A stretch of 6,866 nucleotides of DNA, from the NCBI GenBank assembly GCA_016781775.1, contig JADDPR010000214.1:1-6866 (forward strand). Direction: 5' to 3'. This DNA is from Rubrobacter sp. GTDB lineage: Bacteria > Actinomycetota > Rubrobacteria > Rubrobacterales > Rubrobacteraceae. This document shows, piece by piece, positions 1 to 6,161 of this stretch. The notes under the pieces were generated by a model. That model made no database searches. It saw nothing but the letters and a program-made list of their open reading frames with translations, and was not told the DNA's origin. Position 1 is the first letter of the stretch. The number at the start of each line of letters is the position of its first letter. The translations under genes and the position numbers were made by a program.

Positions 1-453
1 ATGGCCCGCGCCTACAACGAGCTCTCCGCCGAGCTCGACCGCTCGCCGACGGACGCCGAGGTCGCAGAAAGGCTCGAGTGGAGCGTCGAGGACGTCCGCG
101 ACGTCAAGGACGCCATGCCGGACGCCACCAGCCTCAACCAGCCGATGGGCTCCGACGCGGACGCCTCCGAGGTCGGCGAGTTCGTCGAGGACGAGCGGGC
201 TAGCGACACGGCAGGAGAGGTCATGCGCGAGATGGAGACCGCGGGCCTCGGCGCCGCCATCGAGCGGCTCCCGGAGCGCCAGCGCTACGTGCTGGTGAGG
301 CGCTACGGCCTCGACGAGCGCGACGCGGCGACCCTCGCGGAGCTCAGCGACGAGCTGGGGGTATCGCGCGAGCGGGTGCGCCAACTCCAGCGCGAGGCCG
401 AGCGTATGCTCAAGAGCGGCGAGTACGGCCGCGCCATCGGTGCGGCCGCTTAA
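1..453 (+). CDS. RNA polymerase sigma factor, sigma-70 family, C-terminal part (regions 3-4), probably 5'-truncated by window edge
   Basis: The 150 visible residues are the promoter-recognition end of a sigma-70 factor, the RNA polymerase subunit that directs initiation. Residues 2-40 match region 3 (ELSAELDRSPTDAEVAERL). Residues 48-64 are the linker typical of primary-type sigmas (QPMGSDADASEVGEFVEDE). Residues 85-136 are region 4, with LPERQRYVLVRRYGL and the helix-turn-helix LAELSDELGVSRERVRQLQ that reads the -35 element. Regions 1.1, 1.2 and 2 are absent. The first codon is ATG, but it falls a few residues inside region 3, so it is most likely an internal methionine of a longer gene cut by the window. 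The sequence resembles SigA/RpoD-type group 1 or 2 factors more than ECF or flagellar factors. I cannot tell whether it is the housekeeping sigma or a paralogue. A strong terminator follows 18 nt after the stop. Confidence 0.85.
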   Translation: MARAYNELSAELDRSPTDAEVAERLEWSVEDVRDVKDAMPDATSLNQPMGSDADASEVGEFVEDERASDTAGEVMREMETAGLGAAIERLPERQRYVLVRRYGLDERDAATLAELSDELGVSRERVRQLQREAERMLKSGEYGRAIGAAA

Positions 454-471
454 CTTTCATAACCCTCCACC

Positions 472-508
472 AACGGGAGGCACCGTTTTGGGCGGTGCCT
501 CCCGTTTT
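472..508 (+). terminator. Intrinsic terminator of the sigma factor gene
   Basis: A perfect 14-bp inverted repeat (arms 472-485 and 493-506, core CGGGAGGCACCG/CGGTGCCTCCCG) closes a 7-nt TTTTGGG loop and runs directly into TTTT (505-508). It begins 18 nt after the sigma factor stop codon. The opposite strand lacks a good U tract, so it mainly serves the plus-strand gene, although the hairpin could also slow transcription arriving from the minus-strand gene that ends at 546. Confidence 0.9.
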
Positions 509-545
509 CGCGCCCAGAGACAGCAGGGGAACGCGTGAGAAGTTA

Positions 546-1048
546 TTACACCTGACGTCCGACCAGAGCCTCCACGGTCTCGCGGTCGAGGTGCTTCCAC
601 GTTGGGGGCCCGATCTCCTTGCGCCACACCCCGCCGCGCATCATCTCGCGCACCTCGCACAGTGGCCGAAGATCACCAAATCGAACGTCTCGTCCCTGCC
701 ATGCGTCGCCTCGAGCGGATGGTGCTCGATCCATACCGGAACCGACAGGCCGAATCGCCCGATGACCTCGGCGGCGAGTTGTTGAGCGGCATCGGTCGCG
801 CCGATGCCGGGGTTGCCCAACAGCTCGCTCGCCACAACCACGTCGGCGTCTTCGGGGTCGTCGGACACGTAGATGCGGATGCGGCAACGGGAAGGAATTC
901 CCGCGCGGCCTTCGAAGGCATGGACGTAGTCGGTGGCGAGGTGCATGACCCCTTGCATCTGGATTGCCTGAGCCGGAGTATAGCGGTAGGGATTGCGAGT
1001 GGACCACCTCTTTGCTCTACGGAGGTTCCGAAGTAACAAGGGGGGCAT
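546..1048 (-). pseudogene. Small conserved protein of unknown function, frameshifted
   Basis: Two overlapping minus-strand frames together give a coherent protein of about 167 residues. The first part (1048 down to about 670) reads NPYRYTPAQAIQMQGVMHLA, then CRIRIYVSDDPEDADVVVAS, LLGNPGIGATDAAQQLAAEV, VPVWIEHHPLEATHGRDETF and DLVIF. There the frame breaks, and the next frame continues with CEVREMMRGG, KEIGPPTWKHLDRETVEALV and a stop at 546-548. Losing one base around 661-672 explains the switch (503 nt in total, one short of a multiple of three). In the uncorrected frame translation ends in HCARCAR at 641. The start is uncertain; ATG at 1048 lies behind a weak GGCGGGAG. The pattern (a beta strand, NPG, an amphipathic helix, a strand with WIEHHP) recalls short uncharacterised proteins I have seen in diverse bacteria, but I know no function. 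It lies 104 nt downstream of the P450 on the same strand and may have been co-transcribed with it. Confidence 0.7.
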
Positions 1049-1152
1049 TGGGGCTCCCGCCAGGACATACCGCGAGCCTTCTTTCGGCCCGATCGAGAAG
1101 TATGCTGCGTGCTTCGACGGACTATTCAGGCTCGTTCCCGATCGCAAGCCTT

Positions 1153-2452
1153 CTAGTCTCGCCGGACGCCTGCGATCACGAACCGGCTCCTCGGTATCGC
1201 CGGCATCCTCGAAAGGTCGACGCGCAGGTCCTGCCCCGGCACGACGCCGTAGCTCATGGACTCGGTCAGCAGACGCACCGCCCTCTTCGTGAGCTCGATC
1301 GTGATCCACTCGCCGGCGCAGCGATGATCGTGGTAATGATCGCCTCCCCCCTACGGTATGAAGTCGAAGGCGCTCCCCCCCCCACCGGCGGAACCTGTCC
1401 GGCCGAAACGCTTCCGGCTCCTCCCATATCCGGGCATCGTGGTTTGTGCCGAACAGGTCGAGAAGCACCCACGCCCCTTCGGCGAAGTGGCGGCCTCTCC
1501 AGTCGAACTCGTTGCTTACGCGGCCCCCGACGAAGGGGAAGAAAGGATAGAACCGGCGAACCTCCTGCACGAACATCTCGAGGTAATCGTCGCCGCCGAC
1601 CCAAAGCTCCTGCCGGCACTCGGGATGCTCGTGCAGCGCCAACGCCGCGAAGACTATGTACCGGGCGACGGCCACCACGGGCCGCAGCACGTTGATCAGC
1701 TCCACCGCCGCCACTTCTGTGTCCAGCAGCTCCCCGTCGGGGTCCCGGTGGAAGGCGATGACGTGGGCCGCGCTTCCCTCGGGGACGGGGAGCCTCCCCG
1801 CGCGCACACCTTCTATGACCCCCCGGATCCATCGCTCCGTCCGCGCGCGGAGGATCTGTCCCCGCCAGTTCCTCGGCCCGACGGAACCGGCGCCCTCGAT
1901 CATCGCCGCGAACTCGCGCGTCCTCCGTTCGGCCTCCGGCTCCGCGAGCGGAACGCCCGCCCACTCGCATGCGGCGCGGCACAGGATCTCCTCCACCTCA
2001 TGAAAGAGCACGACCTCGTGCATGCCCTTCCACTCCCCGATGCGGGCGCGCCACCGATCGTCCACGGCGTCGGCGAGCCGCCGGATGCCCTCGGGGGTCA
2101 TCAGAGACATGAACATCCGCTTGCGCCACCGATGCGCCTCGCCGTCCATTACCTGCGCGCTGCCTTTGTCTTGCAACAGTCTCAGCGTCGTCTGGGGCAG
2201 GGCACCCTTGCGGGTGAACCGGCCAGGCTCGTAGAAGACCTCGGCCGCCTCTTCTCCCATCATGCAGACTGCCTTCGTGAGCATGAGTCGGGTCTCGTAG
2301 ACGTCGGATCGGTGGCGTCGGCACCGGTTCGGGATGAACTCGTAGCCCTCGTTCAGCAGGGCCAGCGTGCTGTCCGTGCTCAGCGCGCGGGCCGCCAGAG
2401 CGACCCCGACGGAACCGGTCAGGGCCGTCAGCGCCAGCGTGGTTTTTCTCAT
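1153..2452 (-). pseudogene. CYP152-family cytochrome P450 (fatty-acid hydroxylase/peroxygenase), disrupted by a frameshift and a stop codon
   Basis: CYP152 enzymes (B. subtilis YbdT/BsBeta type) use H2O2 to hydroxylate fatty acids at the alpha or beta carbon, without a redox partner. Residues 31-359 align closely by eye with that family: LLNEGYEFIPNR (32-43), MDGEAH (102-107), VGPRNW (191-196), the I-helix LRPVVA with the diagnostic Arg257-Pro258 pair, EVRR (297-300, ExxR motif) and FRPDRF (349-354). A +1 shift then occurs in a run of nine G (1375-1383). Removing one G gives WGGSAFDFIP followed by TAG (1351-1353), where the family has the Gln of IPQGGG. Beyond the stop the frame continues intact: GGGDHYHDHRCAGEWITIEL, with the heme-ligand Cys codon at 1318-1320, then RMPAIPRSRFVIAGVRRD and a stop at 1153-1155. 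The product as written would lack the heme ligand and be inactive. The ATG at 2452 has GGGAGGAG 5 nt upstream. Residues 1-25 form an added hydrophobic segment. The corrected length of about 432 aa is slightly above the family's roughly 420. Confidence 0.88.
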
Positions 2453-2457
2453 CGAAT

Positions 2458-2465
2458 CTCCTCCC
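2458..2465 (-). promoter_or_regulatory. Shine-Dalgarno of the P450 gene
   Basis: On the minus strand GGGAGGAG sits 5 nt before ATG 2452-2450. It supports this start, and therefore the hydrophobic N-terminal extension, over any internal start; residues 2-25 contain no alternative methionine. Confidence 0.7.
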
Positions 2466-2676
2466 AGAGAGGTGCGCCGCGTTGCTCGAAGCGTACCCGT
2501 CCTACGTCTCCCCTAACGCGCCCTTCGCCCAGCAAGGAAGCCGGGGTACGCAACCACGATCTCGGGAGGTTATTGGTGCGCAGAGCGACACGGGCCTCGC
2601 CGCGCTCACCTTGGCAGGACGGTTTTTCCGCGGAGCAGGGAGGGGTTCTGACGAAACGTTCTCTTCGGGTTGGCGT

Positions 2677-2710
2677 CGGCTCCCGCGTCGTCCTCGCGGG
2701 GGTGTAGCCG
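2677..2710 (+). other. Bulged GC-rich hairpin in the hydrolase leader
   Basis: CCCGCG (2682-2687) pairs with CGCGGG (2695-2700) around a 7-nt loop. CGGCT (2677-2681) pairs with AGCCG (2706-2710), leaving a 5-nt bulge at 2701-2705. There is no U tract, so it is not an intrinsic terminator. It ends 30 nt before ATG 2740 and just upstream of the purine-rich GGGGAAGG, so an RNA leader structure or protein-binding site is possible. In DNA this GC-rich, chance is also possible. Confidence 0.3.
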
Positions 2711-2739
2711 GGCGAGGTCCGGGGAAGGTACGGACCCGC

Positions 2740-3438
2740 ATGGCGAGGAAGAAAGAATCCACGAAGGGACGCCTGCCGGCGCGCCCGGCGGAGGCGCGGC
2801 CGACCGGAGACGCGCCGGTCGGCTTGCGGTCGTTGGGGCTTGCGGCACCCGCGCGCGGGGACCACCTGTTGTACGTTCCGGCCGGCTACAACCCCGAGCA
2901 CCCTGCACCAATGGTGGTACTGCTGCACGGGGCGGGAGGAGACGCCCGCGCCACCCTGGACCTCCTCCTGCGGCCTTTGGCGGACGCGACCGGCCTGATC
3001 CTGCTCGCGCCTACCTCTCGCCGGTACACCTGGGACGTCATCGTCGGGGGGTACGGCCCGGACGTCGAGACGATCGATAAGGCCCTGGAGGAGACGTTCT
3101 CCCGCTACGCGGTGGATCCCGCCCGCTTGGCGGTCGGGGGGTTCTCCGACGGGGCCTCCTACGCGCTCTCTCTGGGGATCACCAACGGGGACCTGTTCAC
3201 GCACGTCGTCGCGTTTTCGCCGGGGTTCATGGCTCCGGCCGCGCAGGTAGGCTCCCCGCGCATCTTCGTCTCGCACGGCACGCACGACGGGGTGCTCCCG
3301 ATCGACCGCTGCAGCCGCGCAATCGTCCCCCGGCTCGAGCGAGCCGGTTACGACGTGACGTATCGGGAGTTCGAGGGAGGCCACACAGTCCCTCCAGAGA
3401 TCGCGCTCGAGGCCGTACACTGGTTCGCCGCTCGGTAG
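2740..3438 (+). CDS. Alpha/beta hydrolase, phospholipase/carboxylesterase type
   Basis: A 232-residue cytosolic serine hydrolase with an intact triad. The strand-loop LYVPAGYNPEHPAPMVVLLH leads to the oxyanion-hole motif HGAGG (63-67). The nucleophile elbow is GGFSDGAS with Ser136, the acid is Asp183 in SHGTHDGVLP, and the base is His215 in EGGHTVPPE. The fold order and length suit the Abhydrolase_2 carboxylesterase/lysophospholipase group or the related PHB-depolymerase-like (LpqC-type) esterases; the substrate cannot be read from sequence. No signal peptide is present; residues 1-25 are basic and probably disordered. I chose ATG 2740 (MARKKES) because GGGGAAGG lies 11 nt upstream and the homologous region starts soon after; the frame is open 86 codons further upstream but without family resemblance. 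It is transcribed divergently from the P450 and converges with recQ, which ends 66 nt away. Confidence 0.85.
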   Translation: MARKKESTKGRLPARPAEARPTGDAPVGLRSLGLAAPARGDHLLYVPAGYNPEHPAPMVVLLHGAGGDARATLDLLLRPLADATGLILLAPTSRRYTWDVIVGGYGPDVETIDKALEETFSRYAVDPARLAVGGFSDGASYALSLGITNGDLFTHVVAFSPGFMAPAAQVGSPRIFVSHGTHDGVLPIDRCSRAIVPRLERAGYDVTYREFEGGHTVPPEIALEAVHWFAAR

Positions 3439-3504
3439 AAGGACGGCACCGTAAGAAGCACCGCTGGCGAACATTCAGGACTCCGATAGGGCCGGTTACC
3501 TCCC

Positions 3505-5138
3505 CTAATTGGCCGCCTCGAGCAAGCCGCAATCCTTCACCAGGGCTACCCCTAGGGTCTTGTACCCGACCCGCTCGAAGAGGACGACCATCTTATCGTC
3601 CTCGTAGCGCTGGACCGTTCCCTCGCCCCACTTCTCGTGCACGACGCGGCCGTGCAGGGGGAAGGGTTGGTTTTGCAGGTCATCCTCGAGAACGACGCCG
3701 GACTCGCAGTTGCTGCAGTTGCCGCAGGGGGCGTCGTATTCCTCGCCGAAGTAGTTGAGCAGGTACTCGCGGCGGCAGTCCCTGACCTCTGCGTAGCCCC
3801 GGATCATCTCGATGCGCGACCGATCGAATTGCTCGCGGTCTTTCTGTGCGAGAGTGGCCTCCTCGATTACGCCGCCCTCCTCGATCCGTCCGCCCGCCAC
3901 GACCTCACCCGTAGGGAGGCTCACCACCGCCCCGACCTCCTCGAGGCGGCCCAGAGCGGTGGTGAGCTTCGTTTGCGAGAGCTCCGTCTCCGCGCGCAGC
4001 TCGCGGGGGTCGATCGGCCTTTCGCGCTTCTTGCGTACCGCCTCGACGACCCGCTCGACCCGCTCTTCGTCCACCCTACCGCCCCCGGCGAGGAAGCGAC
4101 GCAGGCCGAGGTCCTCGGGCCGGTAGAACAGGGTTGCCTCCGCCCTCTCGCCGTCGCGTCCGGCCCGGCCGATCTCCTGGTAGTAGGAATCCACCGAGTC
4201 GGGGACGTCGTGGTGGAAGACGAAGCGCACGTTCTCCTTATCCACGCCCATGCCGAAGGCTATGGTCGCCACGATGACTTCCGCCTCGTCGCCCATAAAC
4301 TGCTCCTGTATCCTCCGCCGCTCCTCGGCCTTCATCCCCCCGTGGTAGTGGACGGCCCTCACGCCGCGCTCCCGGAGGTCCTCGGCGATCTCGCCGGTCC
4401 CCTTTCTCGTCGCCGCGTAGACGATGCCCGGCTTCTCGGCCTGCGCGACGCGCTTCAGCAAGGCGTCCCTCTTCGCCCTTTCGTCCTCGAACCTCTCGAC
4501 CCCGAGCCGAATGTTGGGCCGGTCGAAGCCCCGCACGATCTGCTGCGGCTCCCGCATCCGAAGGCGCTCCACGATCTCCTCACGCACCGGGGGCGAGGCG
4601 GTGGCGGTGAGCGCGAGCACCGTCGGGTGGCCCAGAGACTCGAGGCGGCGCCGAGCCTGAGGTAGGCCGGACGGAAGTCGTGGCCCCACTCGCTGATGCA
4701 GTGTGCCTCGTCCACCACGAAAAGCGACGGCTTCGCCTCCCGAAGCCGATCTAGCGTCTCTTCGTTGCCGAACTGCTCGGGCGCCAGAAAGAGGAACTCG
4801 AGCCCGTTCTCGCCGAGGCCTTCCAATGCCTGGGAGCGGTCGGCCCCCCGTACGCCGGAGTTCAGCTGGGCCGCCCTACCGGCCCCGGTCTCCTCGATGC
4901 CCTCCACCTGATCCCTCTGCAGGGCGATCAGCGGGGAGATCACCACCGTGGGTCCCGCAAGCATCAGCGCCGCGATCTGGTAGATGGCGGACTTCCCCGA
5001 ACCGGTGGGCATGACCGCTAAAGTGTCGTGCCCGTCGAGGACGGCCCGGATGGCTTCTTCCTGCCCGGGACGCAGGCCCTCCTCGTAGCCGAATTTCTGC
5101 CTCACAATGGCGTCGATGCGCTCCTTGGTCGATGGCAC
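3505..5138 (-). pseudogene. recQ: ATP-dependent DNA helicase RecQ, interrupted by a one-base frameshift
   Basis: RecQ helicases unwind DNA 3'-5' in recombination and repair. The first frame (from GTG 5138) carries motif 0 (FGYEEGLRPGQEEA, 16-29), Walker A MPTGSGKS (43-50), DEAH (143-146) and the aromatic-rich loop CISEWGHDFRPAY (147-159). At codon 163 (about 4650) the frame breaks, and the rest lies in another frame: LALTATA, HHGGMKAEERR missing only its context, then IAFGMGVDKENVRFV and QEIGRAGRDGERAE (motif VI). Adding one base gives the expected YLRLGRRLESLG junction; total length is then about 544 aa. A winged-helix-like segment (PIDPRELRAETELSQTKLTT) precedes the four-Cys zinc site (CRREYLLNYFG...CGNCSNC). 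There is no HRDC domain; instead the last 55 or so residues (GRVVHEKWGEGTVQRYEDD...RVGYKTLG) resemble a DUF3553-like beta domain. The GTG start has GGAGG 9 nt upstream. It follows the cold-shock gene by 17 nt. Both halves look well conserved, so a sequence error or very recent mutation is likely. Confidence 0.9.
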
Positions 5139-5147
5139 AGTGCGCGT

Positions 5148-5152
5148 CCTCC
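5148..5152 (-). promoter_or_regulatory. Shine-Dalgarno deciding the GTG start of recQ
   Basis: GGAGG on the minus strand lies 9 nt before GTG 5138-5136, in the 17-nt gap between the cold-shock gene stop (5156-5158) and recQ. No ATG competes nearby in this frame, so it supports a GTG start and translational coupling with the upstream gene. Confidence 0.65.
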
Positions 5153-5155
5153 GTT

Positions 5156-5422
5156 CTAGGCGTGATCGGTGTTTGGCCGGTCAGGACCTTCGGAGTCTTT
5201 GCGCCGCTTGGGGACGGATCGGACCACCTTCCGGGCCCACGATGCGCCGCCGCTTCCACGCCTTGGCGCCTCATAGGAAACATCGGCGCCCTCCTCCAGG
5301 GTCCTGAAGCCCCCACCATCGATCTGCGTGTAGTGGACGAAGAGTTCCCTTCCGCCGCCGTCCGGCCTGATCGAGCCGTGGCCCTTCGCCTCATCAAACC
5401 AGCCGACCATCCCCTTGGGCAT
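5156..5422 (-). CDS. Cold-shock-domain protein with divergent RNP1 and basic tail
   Basis: An 88-residue protein with a single cold-shock domain (residues 1-68), the OB-fold that binds single-stranded RNA/DNA. Evidence is PKGMVGWFDEAKGHGSIRPD (2-21, strands 1-2 with RNP1), ELFVHYTQIDGGGFRTLEEG (26-45, RNP2 and following) and YEAPRRGSGGASWARKV (50-66). W8, F9, F28 and H30 are kept, but RNP1, usually KG(F/Y)G(F/Y)I, is KGHGSI, so two stacking aromatics (positions 15 and 17) are lost. A hydrophilic tail PKRRKDSEGPDRPNTDHA extends past the usual length of about 67. ATG 5422 is chosen because it gives the family N-terminus and AGGAG lies 2 nt upstream, which is a short spacing. An in-frame ATG at 5470 would add 16 mostly basic residues but has no visible ribosome site. 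It is probably the first gene of an operon with recQ. Confidence 0.82.
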   Translation of the reverse strand: MPKGMVGWFDEAKGHGSIRPDGGGRELFVHYTQIDGGGFRTLEEGADVSYEAPRRGSGGASWARKVVRSVPKRRKDSEGPDRPNTDHA

Positions 5423-5831
5423 TTCTCCTGCGTCCGCCTTTCGTCTGCGGTGTTGCTTGTGACCTGCCATCCGAGCGTAGCGTGCCGACCACGAGGCGTC
5501 GTGCACACTTCGGCTCAAAAGAGCCTGCATACTTGGGGTCGTTCGCGTCCGCTGTGAAGGTTCTGCTTACGAACTTTGGAAGGAGGAATCGATCCCGGGC
5601 GCTGCTTCGAATGTGATGTGGCGAAGGGAGATCGTCCGTAGCACGCAGCCTCCTTCGGCAATGGGTAAGGGACCGTACCCGCCGGCAGGCGCTTCCGTTC
5701 GAACGATGCTCGTATCTCCTACTTGCTCGCTAACGCCCGCGAGCTATGACGATTCTCGGCTGGGCCCGGAGCCTTCTGAGGCTCTGGGCCTCGTCTTCGA
5801 AGGCCGGGGGCGAAAGGACGATTGTCCATTT
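5423..5831. other. Intergenic region with two hairpins, no gene seen
   Basis: This stretch of about 410 nt separates the dodecin stop from the cold-shock gene, both on the minus strand. A plus-strand frame starts at 5613 and runs into the antisense of dodecin; it shows no family resemblance. A small perfect hairpin GGCTC-AAAA-GAGCC (5512-5525) lies about 90 nt upstream of the cold-shock start, within what would be its leader. GCTCGC...GCGAGC (5725-5744) and the larger 5763-5790 hairpin lie nearer dodecin. The cold-shock gene needs a promoter here if it is not read through from dodecin, but I see no clear -35/-10 pair. Confidence 0.6.
5763..5790 (-). terminator. Possible terminator hairpin downstream of dodecin
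   Basis: An 11-bp inverted repeat (5763-5773 and 5780-5790, GGCCCGGAGCC against GGCTCTGGGCC) encloses a 6-nt loop 41 nt past the dodecin stop. It has one imperfect pair: G-U if read from the plus strand, A-C from the minus strand. No U tract follows on either side, so intrinsic termination is doubtful. A factor-assisted terminator or an mRNA 3'-end stabiliser is as likely. A second inverted repeat (5725-5744) follows. Confidence 0.35.
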
Positions 5832-6161
5832 TTACTGTGGGGGTTCCTGACCCGACGTGGCCGGAGGGTCCTGCCCCGTGGTGGGGACGACGTAGGGCTC
5901 GTCTTCGTCCGACCGGGCCGACTCCGATGCGCCACCTCCGGACCCCGCCTCGCCTTGCGCCTCTTCCATGACGAAGGTGACGAGCAGGTTGACCTTGTAG
6001 CCGGTGATGTTGCCGTTCTCGATCAGGACGTTCTTGTCCTTGACCCAAGCCCCCTCGACGTTGCGGAGCGTACTCGTGGCCCGGTTTATGCCCTCCCTTA
6101 TGGCCTCCTCGAAGCCCTCGGAGGAAACGGCGCTGATCTCGGTGACTGACGCGACCGTCAT
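5832..6161 (-). CDS. Dodecin-family protein with extended disordered tail
   Basis: Dodecins are small dodecameric proteins that bind and buffer flavins in the cytoplasm. Residues 1-67 have the complete beta-alpha-beta-beta order: VASVTEISAVSSEG (strand 1), FEEAIREGINRATSTLRN (helix), GAWVKDKNVLIENGNITGYK (strand 2 with Trp39, equivalent to the flavin-stacking Trp) and VNLLVTFVMEE (strand 3). Where classical flavin dodecins have Gln in the (Y/F)QV motif, this one has Lys56 (GYKVNL), so flavin affinity may differ. The family is usually about 70 residues; here 109, because a low-complexity Gly/Ser/Glu/Asp/Pro tail (69-109, e.g. GSGGGASESARSDEDE) has been added. ATG 6161 follows GGGGG at a spacing of 8 nt and matches the domain start. 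The frame is open upstream to a TAA near 6292 but has no ATG, GTG or TTG. It stands alone between two long spacers. Confidence 0.85.
   Translation of the reverse strand: MTVASVTEISAVSSEGFEEAIREGINRATSTLRNVEGAWVKDKNVLIENGNITGYKVNLLVTFVMEEAQGEAGSGGGASESARSDEDEPYVVPTTGQDPPATSGQEPPQ

Larger units (their letters stand above)
2453..2739. other. Divergent intergenic region between the P450 and hydrolase genes
   Basis: This 287-nt spacer must carry the promoters for both the minus-strand P450 and the plus-strand hydrolase. I could not identify a convincing -35/-10 pair on either strand. The plus-strand frame is open from an ATG at 2482 into the hydrolase, but that stretch translates to an Arg/Gly-rich sequence without family resemblance and is probably not translated. 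A hairpin lies just before the hydrolase start (2677-2710). Confidence 0.6.

Noticed and set aside
1358..2707. Plus-strand frame of about 450 codons
   Set aside because: It is the antisense of the P450 gene; its composition mirrors P450 codons and it shows no motif.
2482..2739. Upstream extension of the hydrolase frame to ATG 2482
   Set aside because: The added 86 residues are Arg/Gly-rich with no family resemblance, and a better start with a purine-rich site lies at 2740.
3439..3504. Terminator between the converging hydrolase and recQ genes
   Set aside because: Only short self-complementary pieces (GGCC, CGGCACCG) are present, without a stable stem followed by T's.
3637..4665. Plus-strand frame of about 340 codons
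   Set aside because: It is antisense to recQ, whose helicase motifs are unambiguous on the other strand.
5613..6149. Plus-strand frame of 178 codons
   Set aside because: It covers the spacer and the antisense of dodecin, with no recognisable domain.
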